A stretch of 64,000 nt of DNA, taken from positions 186,001 through 250,000 of the forward strand of contig NZ_QAAE01000002.1 in assembly GCF_003046585.1 (NCBI RefSeq), read 5' to 3'. Origin of the DNA: Nitrosomonas aestuarii. GTDB lineage: Bacteria > Pseudomonadota > Gammaproteobacteria > Burkholderiales > Nitrosomonadaceae. Of this stretch, positions 1 through 8,592 are shown piece after piece. Each line of letters opens with the position of its first letter. The first letter of the stretch is position 1. A program made the position numbers and the translations under genes. The notes under the pieces were generated by a model. The model was not told the origin of the DNA, searched no databases, and was given only the letters and a program-made list of their open reading frames with translations.

Positions 1-639
1 GCTCGCGGTACCGGGAACTGCAGCTGTTGTCTGTTTAAGTTCCTCAATACGTTTGTGCGTCATTGAGAGCTCTTCCTGGATTTTAGGCTGCCGTTCTGCC
101 CGCCGGGTAATCTCCGCTTCAATTTCAGCCCGCTCTTTTTGCGCTTTTTCTAATGTTTTTCTGATGGCATCAAACTGTATTTCAAGCTTTTCCAGCGGTT
201 GTTTCAAATCAATATCTTTAATTTTTAATTCGTCTCGCTGCAGCGGTGCATCTAATTTCCGTTCCAGCGCCTTTAGCTGTTGTGGCGCATTTTTGGAAGA
301 TTCAACGTAATGGACGGTTTGGTCAACGGATTCAATATTTTTATGCAAAAAATCATGCGCCTTGATCAACGACGATAATTCAGATTGTTGCTGAGGGTTC
401 AGCGATTCAATTTTTTTTAATGTAGCAATGCGCTCTTCAACATCCCTGAGCATTAAACTGACCTTGCTTCGTTTTTCCTTTAGAGTCGTTTCGATCTCCA
501 CGTATGAACTTTGCTTATCGGCTGCCAATACGGGATAATTGAAAGATATGAAAATCAGACACAAAACACCCAAACAATAAAATATCCAACTTGCAAATCC
601 TTTGTCATAGCAAAGAAAAAATTCTAATTTCGACTTCAA
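1..639 (-). CDS. Partial MscK/MscM-type mechanosensitive channel N-terminus (cut by window edge)
   Basis: An open frame of 213 codons runs off the left edge. The only plausible start is TTG at 639-637, because an in-frame TAG lies four codons upstream and no ATG occurs before residue 60. Residues 16-38 form a hydrophobic signal peptide ending in VLAAD, so the rest should be periplasmic. What follows is almost entirely charged heptad-like helix rich in Glu, Lys, Arg and Gln, as in the periplasmic coiled-coil domain that precedes the membrane part of KefA/MscK and YjeP/MscM channels. The channel domain itself lies outside the window, so another coiled-coil envelope protein (for example an EnvC-like one) is possible. 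The gene is on the same strand as the sensor kinase gene, about 90 bases beyond its 3' end. Confidence 0.55.
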   Translation of the reverse strand, partial: MKSKLEFFLCYDKGFASWIFYCLGVLCLIFISFNYPVLAADKQSSYVEIETTLKEKRSKVSLMLRDVEERIATLKKIESLNPQQQSELSSLIKAHDFLHKNIESVDQTVHYVESSKNAPQQLKALERKLDAPLQRDELKIKDIDLKQPLEKLEIQFDAIRKTLEKAQKERAEIEAEITRRAERQPKIQEELSMTHKRIEELKQTTAAVPGTAS

Positions 640-732
640 AACAACACCCTAATTATTTTCATAAATAAATTACAGACAATCATTTTCTGTATTTCTGAAT
701 AGGAATTAATTTCATTTGGAATAAGCTAATGC

Positions 733-2070
733 TTATCTATTTTTCAGGTAAACTGTGACGCACGCGCCCGTAGGAATATTTTGTTCAATAGACAAATCGC
801 CACCATAGACTTGTATGATATCGCGTACAATCGCCAACCCAATACCATGTCCGGGAATGGATTGATCGGCACGCACGCCACGTTCAAGTATGCTTGCAAT
901 CTCATGCTGCTGAATACCCGGCCCATCATCTTTAATCTGAATAATGACATGCTCTTGATCCTGCTGCGCGGAGAGGATAATCTGCTGCTTGGACCACTTA
1001 AAAGCATTGTCGATGAGGTTACCGAGTAATTCCATTAAATCGCCTTCGTCAATGCGCAGGCTGATGTCTTTATCAAGCGCCATTGATATTTCTGGATGTT
1101 TGTCGTGATAAGCCTTTCGAACTGTTTTTACGATACGATCAACAACCGAATGCAACATGATATGACGCATTCCCGGCGAACTGCCAGCTGTTGCTGCACG
1201 GCGTAACTGATATTGAATGATGTTATCCATCCGCTCTATTTGCTCTCGTACAGTTCTCTCCTTATCCTTCTGATTGTTTTGTACGGTTGCTGCACCTTGA
1301 AGAATAGCTAAAGGTGTTTTCAAGCTATGCGCAAGATCAGCTAGTGCATTACGGTAGCGTTTTTGCTGTTTGCGTTCATGATTAATAAGTGAATTGATAC
1401 TATCGGTCAACAATTTGAGTTCACTCGGATAGATCCCGTCCACATTTTCCTGCTTACCGGATTCAATCGCCGACAGTTCAATCGAAACCCGCCGCATGGG
1501 CTGAAGCCCCCAGCGCAATACCAGCATTTGCGTAATCAGGAGTAATACGGCCATCACACTCAACCAGCCCCAGAGATCTTCGCGGTAACGTTCTATTTGC
1601 GCATCAAATAGCACCGTATCTGTAATCACATTAAAAGTTAACGGGTAACTTCCTGCCTCAGTTGTCCATGCGACACCATAACGATAAATAAAATAAGATT
1701 TGTCATTAAGCGTGATGTCACTGAAATCTTTTACACCCCGGTTTAACAGTGGGAGTTCGGGCAATTTTTTGTTTAATGCAGATGTCGACTGCCACGCGAT
1801 TGTTTTTTTATGGTCAATAATAAATGCATAGGTACTCGCATTGGGTCTGCTGAATTCTGTATCGAGCAAATTGGTAGGCATCTCCAGATTACCATCATCA
1901 TCCACCTCGGCATCACCCATTAACATGAGAAGCCTTGCCAACATGCGATCCTGTACACCTAACCTTGCACTGTCATAAAATGCCCGATCCAGTGCCAGGG
2001 CTATACCCACTATGAAAATCAGCAACACCCCTGTAGCGCTTAATAAAATACGCTTATTAAGTGATATCAT
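733..2070 (-). CDS. PhoQ-type sensor histidine kinase
   Basis: This 445-residue inner-membrane kinase has a first membrane helix at about 8-27, a periplasmic sensor of about 140 residues, and a second helix at about 168-190. The phospho-acceptor motif DLAHSLKTPLAIL is near residue 246, and the ATPase motifs NLIDNAFKWS, DDGPGIQ and GHGIGLAIV follow. The H-box wording is that of PhoQ and its relatives. Its start overlaps the stop of the response-regulator gene by 4 bases, so the two are translationally coupled. Downstream of the regulator promoter side lie a PepSY protein and a histidine-rich secreted protein, which suggests a cation or envelope-stress signal. That input is inferred; the sensor domain has no motif I can assign. 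Confidence 0.9.
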   Translation of the reverse strand: MISLNKRILLSATGVLLIFIVGIALALDRAFYDSARLGVQDRMLARLLMLMGDAEVDDDGNLEMPTNLLDTEFSRPNASTYAFIIDHKKTIAWQSTSALNKKLPELPLLNRGVKDFSDITLNDKSYFIYRYGVAWTTEAGSYPLTFNVITDTVLFDAQIERYREDLWGWLSVMAVLLLITQMLVLRWGLQPMRRVSIELSAIESGKQENVDGIYPSELKLLTDSINSLINHERKQQKRYRNALADLAHSLKTPLAILQGAATVQNNQKDKERTVREQIERMDNIIQYQLRRAATAGSSPGMRHIMLHSVVDRIVKTVRKAYHDKHPEISMALDKDISLRIDEGDLMELLGNLIDNAFKWSKQQIILSAQQDQEHVIIQIKDDGPGIQQHEIASILERGVRADQSIPGHGIGLAIVRDIIQVYGGDLSIEQNIPTGACVTVYLKNR

Positions 2071-2753
2071 GCCGTTTTATCGCATATAATCGTAAAACGA
2101 TACCCCCGGCCCCGCAATGTTTCTATGGGATTCAGATTATTATCGGGATCCAGTTTTCGCCGTAAACGGCCCACCATCACTTCCAGTACATTGCTGTCAC
2201 GGTCCTCATCATGTGGATAGAGATAATCGGTCAAGATACGCTTTGATAACACTTCGCCCTGATGTCTTATCAGAAGTTCAAGTAAACGGTATTCAAAACT
2301 GGTCAAATCGATCTTATTATCATCAACAGTCACCATTTGCGTAGTAACATTAAGCACAATGGAGCCACATTTTAAAGTCGTACCGGGTATGCCTGTCGCA
2401 CGGCGTAACAGCGCTTTAATTCTTGCTTGTAATTCTTCGATTTGAAATGGCTTGGTTAAATAATCATCTGCGCCGATTTCCAATCCGTTTACTTTATCTT
2501 GCCAGCTGTCTCTGGCCGTTAAAATCAAGATAGGCAGAACACTGCCCTCTTCACGCAGTGTTTTGATGACCTCCAACCCCGATATACCGGGTAGGCCAAT
2601 ATCAATAATCGCAGCATCAAGGGGATATTCATGAGCAATATACAGACCCTCCTTGCCATTACTGCAGGTATCAACCATATAGCCATCAGACTCAAGTTTC
2701 TGACGGATCTGCGCTTGTAATTTCAGTTCATCTTCAATAACCAGAATACGCAT
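2067..2753 (-). CDS. PhoP/OmpR-family response regulator
   Basis: The 228-residue protein has an N-terminal receiver with the acidic pocket (VIEDE near residue 6), the phospho-accepting Asp in AIIDIGLPGISG near residue 51, and the conserved Lys in LTKPF near 101. A C-terminal winged helix follows, with the characteristic ending LRGRGYRF. This is the normal length and layout of a DNA-binding OmpR-type regulator. It overlaps the sensor kinase gene by 4 bases and is transcribed first. The PepSY gene ends only 19 bases upstream, so all three may form one transcript. Targets cannot be read from the sequence. Confidence 0.92.
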   Translation of the reverse strand: MRILVIEDELKLQAQIRQKLESDGYMVDTCSNGKEGLYIAHEYPLDAAIIDIGLPGISGLEVIKTLREEGSVLPILILTARDSWQDKVNGLEIGADDYLTKPFQIEELQARIKALLRRATGIPGTTLKCGSIVLNVTTQMVTVDDNKIDLTSFEYRLLELLIRHQGEVLSKRILTDYLYPHDEDRDSNVLEVMVGRLRRKLDPDNNLNPIETLRGRGYRFTIICDKTA

Positions 2754-2772
2754 AACGATTTGTTAACCAGAA

Positions 2773-3063
2773 TTAGTATCCTGTTTTAATTGTCCCATCT
2801 TTAGCGCTGACCATTACAACATGTATTGAACCTTGATCGCTGAGAATTTTAATGCGATAAATATCGTCGCTACGTCTGATATCCAGGACTCGGCCTTTAA
2901 TATGTTGTTGTGCAATGGAAATAGCTTTTCGTTGCGAGATTTCAGCCTGCTGGCTGCCGGTTTTATAAAGATTGTCAATATGATCCTGCCAATCAGCAAG
3001 CACATTAATAGGAAGGCTTGCTATCAAGAGCATGATCAGAAAAAATTTTTGCGGTTTATTCAT
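2773..3063 (-). CDS. Secreted PepSY-domain protein
   Basis: This is a 96-residue protein with an N-terminal signal peptide (hydrophobic stretch at about 7-22, ending near NVLAD). The mature part, from QAEISQRKAISIAQQ to the end, fits a single PepSY domain: a helix, then strands including GRVLDIRRSDDIYRIKIL. PepSY proteins act in the periplasm or membrane and are often linked to peptidase inhibition or to sensor kinases. It sits 19 bases upstream of the response regulator on the same strand, so it is probably an accessory or target gene of this two-component system. Direct evidence for its role is lacking. Confidence 0.75.
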   Translation of the reverse strand: MNKPQKFFLIMLLIASLPINVLADWQDHIDNLYKTGSQQAEISQRKAISIAQQHIKGRVLDIRRSDDIYRIKILSDQGSIHVVMVSAKDGTIKTGY

Positions 3064-3181
3064 GAATAAGCAGCTTTATATGCCAAATTGACCGACTTTT
3101 ACATTTACGAATTGCTCGTCTATTGCATTGAAACAGTGTCGGTATTGCGAAAAAAAGCCTCCACATTACCAGATCCAATTC

Positions 3182-3607
3182 TTAATAGCGTAACATAAAG
3201 CTTGTATTTCCGGTATTAATACCAAACGTCATATTGGATGGATAGCCATATCCCGCTACAGGCGGGCTGCTGATATAGTTGGGGCTATAGCTATACCGGG
3301 GTTGAGGATTAGAATTATGCTGGTTGTAATACGGCCTGTTGTAATAAGGTTGATTGTAGTTCCGATTGTAACCACCATAATAGGGGTCATGCCGCTTGGA
3401 ATGTTTTTTGTTGTAATGTTTCTTATAATGACGTTTATTATGATGATGGTGATGCGAATGTCCAGAACCATGATTATAAAAATGATGATGAGAATGACCG
3501 TATTGATGGTGCCCCCTACCTGCTTCCACAGCAACTGGCATCGCCAAGACCAGTCCGAACAACATCATAAGCGCCAGGGTAATAGGGGTTAATGTTTTGG
3601 TTGTCAT
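3182..3607 (-). CDS. Histidine- and tyrosine-rich secreted protein, possible metal binder
   Basis: The start at 3607 (MTTKTL) is preferred over an upstream TTG at 3634 because a good GGAGG lies 6 bases before it. The 141-residue product has a signal peptide at about 1-28 (hydrophobic LALMMLFGLVLAM, cleavage near VEAG). The mature protein begins with a dense run of His, Lys, Gly and Tyr at about 30-75, including HSHHHF and HSHHHHH. An Asn/Pro/Tyr-rich low-complexity tail follows. No enzyme motif is visible. Histidine clusters of this density usually bind Ni, Zn or Cu, so a periplasmic or surface metal buffer is a fair inference. It lies upstream of and parallel to the PepSY and two-component genes, separated by about 120 bases. 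Confidence 0.7.
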   Translation of the reverse strand: MTTKTLTPITLALMMLFGLVLAMPVAVEAGRGHHQYGHSHHHFYNHGSGHSHHHHHNKRHYKKHYNKKHSKRHDPYYGGYNRNYNQPYYNRPYYNQHNSNPQPRYSYSPNYISSPPVAGYGYPSNMTFGINTGNTSFMLRY

Positions 3608-3995
3608 AGGGAACCTCCGTATTGTAAATAACAATTCAGACTCCTGTCTGATAACTCAACTATACGCAGACAAACATGAATACAGACTGAATAAAAGAGG
3701 TCTTTTGAAAATCAATATGCAGGTAAACGCAGAAGATAATAGTAAGCGATTTTAGTTACTCATCATAACGAAACCAGTGTGTAATGTCAGCTTAGTAAAA
3801 AATTCGCTACTAAATTAGAGCCTCCCCAAGAGGTGTAGAACTTTCTATCACTGGCCAAAAATTACCTATGATTAACATCATATGTTTTTCAATCTTTGAG
3901 TAGTAATCACATGGTAATATTTACTGCTATTTGACAAGCCTATCCGGTTACCCTTCCAGTACAATCATTGATGATAAAAAAATACCTTTATTAGA

Positions 3996-4096
3996 AGTGG
4001 GTCCGCGAAGTTGGACACTGAAGCGACAAAGCTAAGAAGTTATTTTCTGTATGATTATTTTTTTTTAAAAAGAGGAATACAGGAAATGAGCAAGAA
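3996..4096 (+). mobile_element. Possible IS3-family left-end remnant
   Basis: The segment opens with AGTGGGTCCGCGAAGTTGG and then GACACTGAAG. About 80 bases later comes a purine-rich ribosome-binding stretch and ATGAGCAAGAAA, which reads MSKK. That arrangement resembles the left end and orfA start of IS3-type elements. The frame is lost immediately, and no transposase body or right end follows. The call rests on recalled resemblance only. Confidence 0.3.
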
Positions 4097-4273
4097 ATGC
4101 AGATAAAAATTGCCGATCCGAAGTTGACGCTGGATGCTGTTATCGTTTCAGCGACTAAATCCACCAATCTGCGTAATGTTTCATACGATCAAAACGGCCT
4201 CAAAACCCGCAATGTTTTTAGAGATGACGCCGAGTCGGTTTATCTGAAAAAATTGTTTGAGCGTATTGTGTAA
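4097..4273 (+). pseudogene. 58-residue orphan ORF, probable gene fragment
   Basis: An ATG-started frame encodes 58 residues, beginning MQIKIADPKLTLDAV and ending YLKKLFERIV. Its composition looks like real folded protein rather than antisense shadow, but I do not recognise the family. It begins right where the presumed IS3-type orfA frame breaks off. It may be the tail of a gene truncated by the insertion event. No clear ribosome-binding site belongs to this start. Confidence 0.3.
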
Positions 4274-4343
4274 AATACGTCGAATACATCTGTATGTAAT
4301 TGTGTTCTTAAGAAGAAACAACCTTGAATGCAGTTAACAAAAG

Positions 4344-4469
4344 TCAACCTTTTATTCGTGCAGTATGTTTTTTCAAACAGTCGAATGACTGGATACGTTT
4401 TTCAAACCATTCACCATAGTCACGTGCGTGTGAGAAATTTTTTAGTAGTGCTAATCCATTAACACTCAT
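4344..4469 (-). pseudogene. 41-residue orphan ORF, possible fragment
   Basis: A minus-strand frame starts at ATG 4469 and encodes 41 residues with the segment SHARDYGEWFEKRIQSF. This is loosely reminiscent of phage antirepressor (AntA-like) N-termini, which carry an ARD-type motif followed by a W-x-x-x-R-I pattern. The match is by eye and weak. The frame is isolated and has no strong ribosome-binding site, so a decayed fragment is more likely than a working gene. Confidence 0.2.
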
Positions 4470-4660
4470 TCCAAGCTGTATTCACCTACTAGCTTGGCAA
4501 TTGTCCTGTATTAGCTTTTTTATCCGGATATATTGTTTTAGTTTTACGCCGGTTGATTTGACATCGGCTACATTGAAAATAAAAAAAATTTATTCCCACG
4601 TATTACGGTGCGTAATAGTAATAACAAAGAAGCTTTAAATTTTCTAAGTCTTTGATTTAT

Positions 4661-4736
4661 TGGCGTCCCCAAGGGGATTCGAACCCCTGTTACCGCCGTG
4701 AAAGGGCGATGTCCTAGGCCTCTAGACGATGGGGAC
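4661..4736 (-). tRNA. tRNA-Glu (anticodon TTC)
   Basis: The minus strand folds into a 76-base tRNA with acceptor GTCCCCA paired to TGGGGAC, an encoded CCA end, a T-arm containing GGTTCGAATCC, and anticodon loop CTTTCAC giving TTC. It lies 46 bases downstream of tRNA-Ala and is in the same orientation as gltX, the gene for its own synthetase. Confidence 0.95.
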
Positions 4737-4782
4737 TAAGAAAATACAGTTCTAGTTACTGTAGCAGCATATTTCAAAAAAC

Positions 4783-4858
<76 letters not shown>

Positions 4859-4910
4859 TGATCAAAGGAACAAGGATTATACTGATGCATGACACCAAAG
4901 TAAAGTAAAT

Positions 4911-6311
4911 CTAACTATATGGAAATTTATCCATTTGAGTATGCATGCGTGTAAGCGTTTCTTCACGTCCCAGGAGTTCGAGTATTGCATCAATGGATGG
5001 TGTATGGACCTCTCCAGTGACCATTACACGCAGCGGCATGGCCACTTTTGGGAATTTCACTGCATGGCCTTTGACAACATTTTTAATTGTCAGATGGATC
5101 GATTCCCGGTTCCAATCTTCAATCTGACTTAATTTTTCCATTAGATCCACGATTAATGGCTTACTTTCCAAAGTAAAAAACTGCTCTTTTAACTCTTCGG
5201 AAGGCGCAAGCGCACGAAAAAAGAATACAGCCGCATCTGCCAATTCTTCTATTGTATTAACTCTTTCTTTCAGCAAATCAATGACTTTAAGTAAATCAGG
5301 ACCTCTTTGAACGTCACAGTCATCTTTTCTAAGGAAAGGTACGACCAGTTCAGCCAGCCGGCTATTGTCGGTTTTTTTCAGATATTGCTGATTTAGCCAA
5401 TGCAGCTTTTCGGGGTTAAATTTTGCCGGAGAGCGGCTGATTGAAGATAAATCAAACCATTCCACCAACTGTTGACGATTGAAAATTTCTTCATCACCGT
5501 GCGACCACCCTAATCGTGCTAGATAATTAATCAAAGCTTCTGGCAAATAACCATCATCACGATACTGCATCACCGACACTGCACCATGTCGTTTGGACAA
5601 GCGCTCACCATTTGCACCGAGTATCATGGGTACATGTGCATATTCGGGTAATGGCGCCCCTAATGCTTTAAGTATGTTAATTTGTCGTGGCGTGTTATTA
5701 ACATGATCATCACCGCGAATAACATGTGTGATATTCATATCAAGATCATCTAAAACAACACTAAAATTATATGTGGGAACACCATCGCTCCGAATCAATA
5801 CCAGATCATCAAGCTCATTATTGGCAACCGTAATTTTTCCCTTAATCAAATCGGTAAAAGTTGCATAACCTCCCAGTGGATTTTTAAACCGTATCACCGG
5901 CTTCACATTTGCTGGAGGAGATTGATTAGAGTCGCGCCAACGGCCATCATACCTGGGTTTCAAGCCCGCAGCCAATTGCTGTTCCCGCATTTCATCCAAT
6001 TCTTCTTTACTAGCATAGCAATAATATGCCAGATCATTTTGTAACAATTGTTGTGCAACTTCCTGATAACGTTGCAAACGCTCCATCTGATAGAATGGGC
6101 CTTCATCATAATCCAGTCCCAGCCATTCCATGCCATCATGAATAGCGCTTATGGATTCTTTGGTCGAACGCTCAAGATCAGTATCTTCTATACGCAGTAT
6201 AAATTGCCCGCCATGTTTGCGTGCATACGCCCAGGAAAACAATGCAGTGCGTGCGCCGCCAATATGGAGGTAGCCGGTAGGACTGGGAGCAAATCGAGTA
6301 CGTACAATCAT
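4911..6311 (-). CDS. gltX: Glutamyl-tRNA synthetase
   Basis: This class I synthetase charges tRNA-Glu with glutamate in the cytoplasm. The 466-residue product has the usual bacterial length. The HIGH-type motif is seen in PSPTGYLHIGGARTA at about 9-23, and the KMSKS equivalent is LSKRHG near residue 240. The catalytic Rossmann fold is followed by the helical anticodon-binding C-terminal half. The gene is followed by tRNA-Ala and tRNA-Glu on the same strand, so enzyme and substrate tRNA genes are clustered. The start at 6311 places the canonical RFAPSPTG segment at the right distance from the N-terminus. Confidence 0.97.
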   Translation of the reverse strand: MIVRTRFAPSPTGYLHIGGARTALFSWAYARKHGGQFILRIEDTDLERSTKESISAIHDGMEWLGLDYDEGPFYQMERLQRYQEVAQQLLQNDLAYYCYASKEELDEMREQQLAAGLKPRYDGRWRDSNQSPPANVKPVIRFKNPLGGYATFTDLIKGKITVANNELDDLVLIRSDGVPTYNFSVVLDDLDMNITHVIRGDDHVNNTPRQINILKALGAPLPEYAHVPMILGANGERLSKRHGAVSVMQYRDDGYLPEALINYLARLGWSHGDEEIFNRQQLVEWFDLSSISRSPAKFNPEKLHWLNQQYLKKTDNSRLAELVVPFLRKDDCDVQRGPDLLKVIDLLKERVNTIEELADAAVFFFRALAPSEELKEQFFTLESKPLIVDLMEKLSQIEDWNRESIHLTIKNVVKGHAVKFPKVAMPLRVMVTGEVHTPSIDAILELLGREETLTRMHTQMDKFPYS

Positions 6312-6479
6312 AATTAATTATAAATTAATGTGGGTTTAACTATCTATTCAACGAAATTAAACTATATTAAGGCCGTATACTAAGCATTCTACAATTATCG
6401 CTACTTAAATATGTATTCTTTATTTTAATTTCCTGAGCTGCCAGGTCTTGTGTGAAAACGGGAAAAACATTTTTTAATT

Positions 6480-7298
6480 ATGATTAAATTATCATCTATC
6501 TTACCTAGCAAGCATCTATATTTTACTTTTGGTCGGAAAACAAAATACTTTTTTACGGGCATTAGTATTTGCATTTTATCATCCGTTAGCTACGCGCAAC
6601 TAGAAGAAACCATTGTCAAGGTAAAGCCATCGATTGTTGGTATTGGAACATATCAAAAAACGAAGTCACCGGCACTTACATTTACGGGCACAGGCTTTGT
6701 AGTCGGTGATGGATTGCATGTTGTCACCAACGCACATGTTATTCCGGAAACGCTGAATTTTGGAAAAATGGAAAAATATGTTGTGATCACAGGGCAGGAT
6801 AGTAAACCTGAACTCAGAGATGCAACCATTATTTCCATAAAAAAAGAATATGATCTTGCTTTGTTAAAAATCAATGGGACCGCACTACCTGTGTTAAAGC
6901 TTGGAAAGTCGGAAACGGTCAGGGAAGGAAAACGAGTGGCTTATACCGGTTTTCCCATCGGCATGGTTCTCGGTTTTTATCCTGTCACGCACCAAGCAAT
7001 TATTTCCTCCATTACACCTATTATAAGGCCTGCACATAACGCGACACAATTGAATGCAAGGCTGATCAGGCAACTCCAGTCGCCATTCATGGTGTTTCAG
7101 CTTGATGGCGTGGCATATCCGGGTAATAGCGGCAGTCCCCTCTACGACCCTGACACGGGATTAGTCTACGGTGTTATTAACATGGTATATGTCAAAGGTA
7201 AAAAGGAATCCGCCCTATCTGCACCAAGTGGGATCAGTTATGCAATACCAGGCAAACATATCGTAAATTTATTAAATGAAATTAATTTCAAGAATTAG
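6480..7298 (+). CDS. Secreted trypsin-like serine protease (DegP-like, no PDZ domain)
   Basis: The 272-residue protein carries a long signal peptide (hydrophobic core at about 22-38, ending VSYAQ), so it should act in the periplasm. The chymotrypsin-fold triad is visible: His in VVTNAHVI near 85, Asp in YDLALLKI near 124, and Ser in YPGNSGSPLYD near 222. It ends soon after the second barrel, with no PDZ domain, unlike DegP/DegQ (about 450 residues). It therefore belongs with the shorter S1C-like proteases. The two degenerate receiver genes follow on the same strand after short gaps, which may link proteolysis to regulation. Its substrate is unknown. Confidence 0.85.
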   Translation: MIKLSSILPSKHLYFTFGRKTKYFFTGISICILSSVSYAQLEETIVKVKPSIVGIGTYQKTKSPALTFTGTGFVVGDGLHVVTNAHVIPETLNFGKMEKYVVITGQDSKPELRDATIISIKKEYDLALLKINGTALPVLKLGKSETVREGKRVAYTGFPIGMVLGFYPVTHQAIISSITPIIRPAHNATQLNARLIRQLQSPFMVFQLDGVAYPGNSGSPLYDPDTGLVYGVINMVYVKGKKESALSAPSGISYAIPGKHIVNLLNEINFKN

Positions 7299-7363
7299 TC
7301 ACACCATCTCGTACAGATGAGATAAATTGCTGATAAAAATTGAAAGCAAAAGGAAAAATGCGA

Positions 7364-7852
7364 ATGATTACAGTAGCTGTAGCAGAAAATGATCAGAACA
7401 AACGTAATCATTTAGAGCAATACCTGCGCCGGAACGACCAAACTATAGAAATATTATCTGATAAAAATTCCTTTCGTAACACAAAACTAGAAAGACGACT
7501 TAAGTCTCGTGACAATCTGTCGTTAAATGCAAATATTGTTGCAAGAACTAAACGGTTAAAGCCCCGAATCCTTTTTTTGAACACTCATCAGTTAAAAAAA
7601 GAATCCTTTGACTTGCTTGATGCACTTAATAACCATTGTCCTGATACGTTACCTGTTGTTTTGGTCAAAGAAGAAGCTGATGACAATCATGTTCTAAAAG
7701 CACTCGAAAAAGGAGCACGCGGTGTAGTCAACTATATCGCACCGTCCTTTAGTGTTTCAAAAATTATTCGTACAGTTGCTAAAGGAGAACCATGGGTTTC
7801 ACGCAAAATTCTTGCAAAGATGATGAAAAAAATAATTTTTACTTCACATTAA
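7364..7852 (+). CDS. Stand-alone degenerate receiver (response-regulator-like) protein
   Basis: The product of about 162 residues resembles the receiver half of a NarL/LuxR-type regulator: an alternating beta-alpha pattern, RILFLNTHQL where the phosphorylated Asp should be, and ALEKGARGVVNYIAP at the usual Lys region. The acceptor Asp is Asn here and the acidic pair reads AEN, so phosphorylation is doubtful. It stops before any HTH domain. AAAGGA at 7349-7354 sits 9 bases before ATG 7364; earlier in-frame starts at 7340 (TTG) and 7358 (ATG) are possible. It precedes a related full-length regulator by about 16 bases, which suggests an operon and an ancient tandem duplication. Confidence 0.65.
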   Translation: MITVAVAENDQNKRNHLEQYLRRNDQTIEILSDKNSFRNTKLERRLKSRDNLSLNANIVARTKRLKPRILFLNTHQLKKESFDLLDALNNHCPDTLPVVLVKEEADDNHVLKALEKGARGVVNYIAPSFSVSKIIRTVAKGEPWVSRKILAKMMKKIIFTSH

Positions 7853-7868
7853 ATTGATTTAGAAACTT

Positions 7869-8564
7869 ATGTTAATTCTACTTGCCAGCTCAAATACAGA
7901 ATTGCTTGCACGATGGGAAGAAAGTGTTTTTGGCTTATCATCTCCTTGTATAATTAATAATTCCAAAAATTTTAAAGATCGGCTACCAAAGGCAAACCCA
8001 GATATACTTTTGCTTGATTATAAGTTTTTAGGACTTAATCTTCAAAAAGATATCTTGGATATCACCAACTTAATTCCTAAAATAAAAATAATTATTTTCA
8101 GCCCGGCAATTGCCGACAATGAAGAATGGACATTATTCAAATGTGGCGTTAAAGGTTGTTGCCACTATGATATGAATCCAGAACAAATTAATTATACAAT
8201 CAATGCCATTCAGAAGGGTGAATTGTGGATACGCCGTTCGCTGACTAGCTATATGCTACAGGAGCTTGTCGAAGTTTCTTTGGAAAAAGACAGGATTGAA
8301 AACGCAATCCATGATTTGTTAACAAATCTGACTAAACGAGAATACGAAATTGCAACGTTTGTTGGACGCGGTGAAAGCAATAAAAAAATTGCAAATCGAT
8401 TAGATATTACAGAACGCACTGTCAAAGCGCATTTAACTGAAATTTTTCGCAAGCTACAGATTACAGATCGTATTAAACTGGCATTGATGATGAAAGACAC
8501 TATTTCTGCACTCAAACCATCACAAGCAAGTCATACGTATCATGATCCTTCGTATTTTGTATAA
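7869..8564 (+). CDS. NarL/LuxR-type response regulator with atypical receiver
   Basis: The 231-residue product has an N-terminal receiver-like domain and a clear C-terminal LuxR helix-turn-helix (LTKREYEIATFVGRGESNKK onward, with ITERTVKAHLTEIFRKL as the recognition region). An Asp is kept at the expected phosphorylation site in ILLLDYKFLGL. However, the acidic pocket at the start is replaced by ASSNTE, and the normal Thr/Lys switch residues are not obvious. It may bind DNA independently of phosphorylation. The single-domain receiver just upstream could partner with it. No cognate histidine kinase is adjacent. Confidence 0.8.
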   Translation: MLILLASSNTELLARWEESVFGLSSPCIINNSKNFKDRLPKANPDILLLDYKFLGLNLQKDILDITNLIPKIKIIIFSPAIADNEEWTLFKCGVKGCCHYDMNPEQINYTINAIQKGELWIRRSLTSYMLQELVEVSLEKDRIENAIHDLLTNLTKREYEIATFVGRGESNKKIANRLDITERTVKAHLTEIFRKLQITDRIKLALMMKDTISALKPSQASHTYHDPSYFV

Positions 8565-8592
8565 GAGCAAAGATTTGTATATTGACTCAGCT

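Larger units (their letters stand above)
3608..4660. other. Gene-poor patch with decayed mobile-element and ORF remnants
   Basis: No intact gene of normal size is present in this roughly 1 kb stretch between the histidine-rich protein gene and tRNA-Glu. It is AT-rich with homopolymer runs. It contains a sequence resembling the end of an IS3-family element (about 3996-4096) and two short open frames described separately (4097-4273 plus, 4344-4469 minus). I read it as a former insertion site beside a tRNA cluster. Confidence 0.5.

Noticed and set aside
3302-3592. Methionine- and isoleucine-rich open frame opposite the histidine-rich gene
   Set aside because: It is the antisense of His/Asn/Tyr codons; it has no ribosome-binding site and an unnatural composition.
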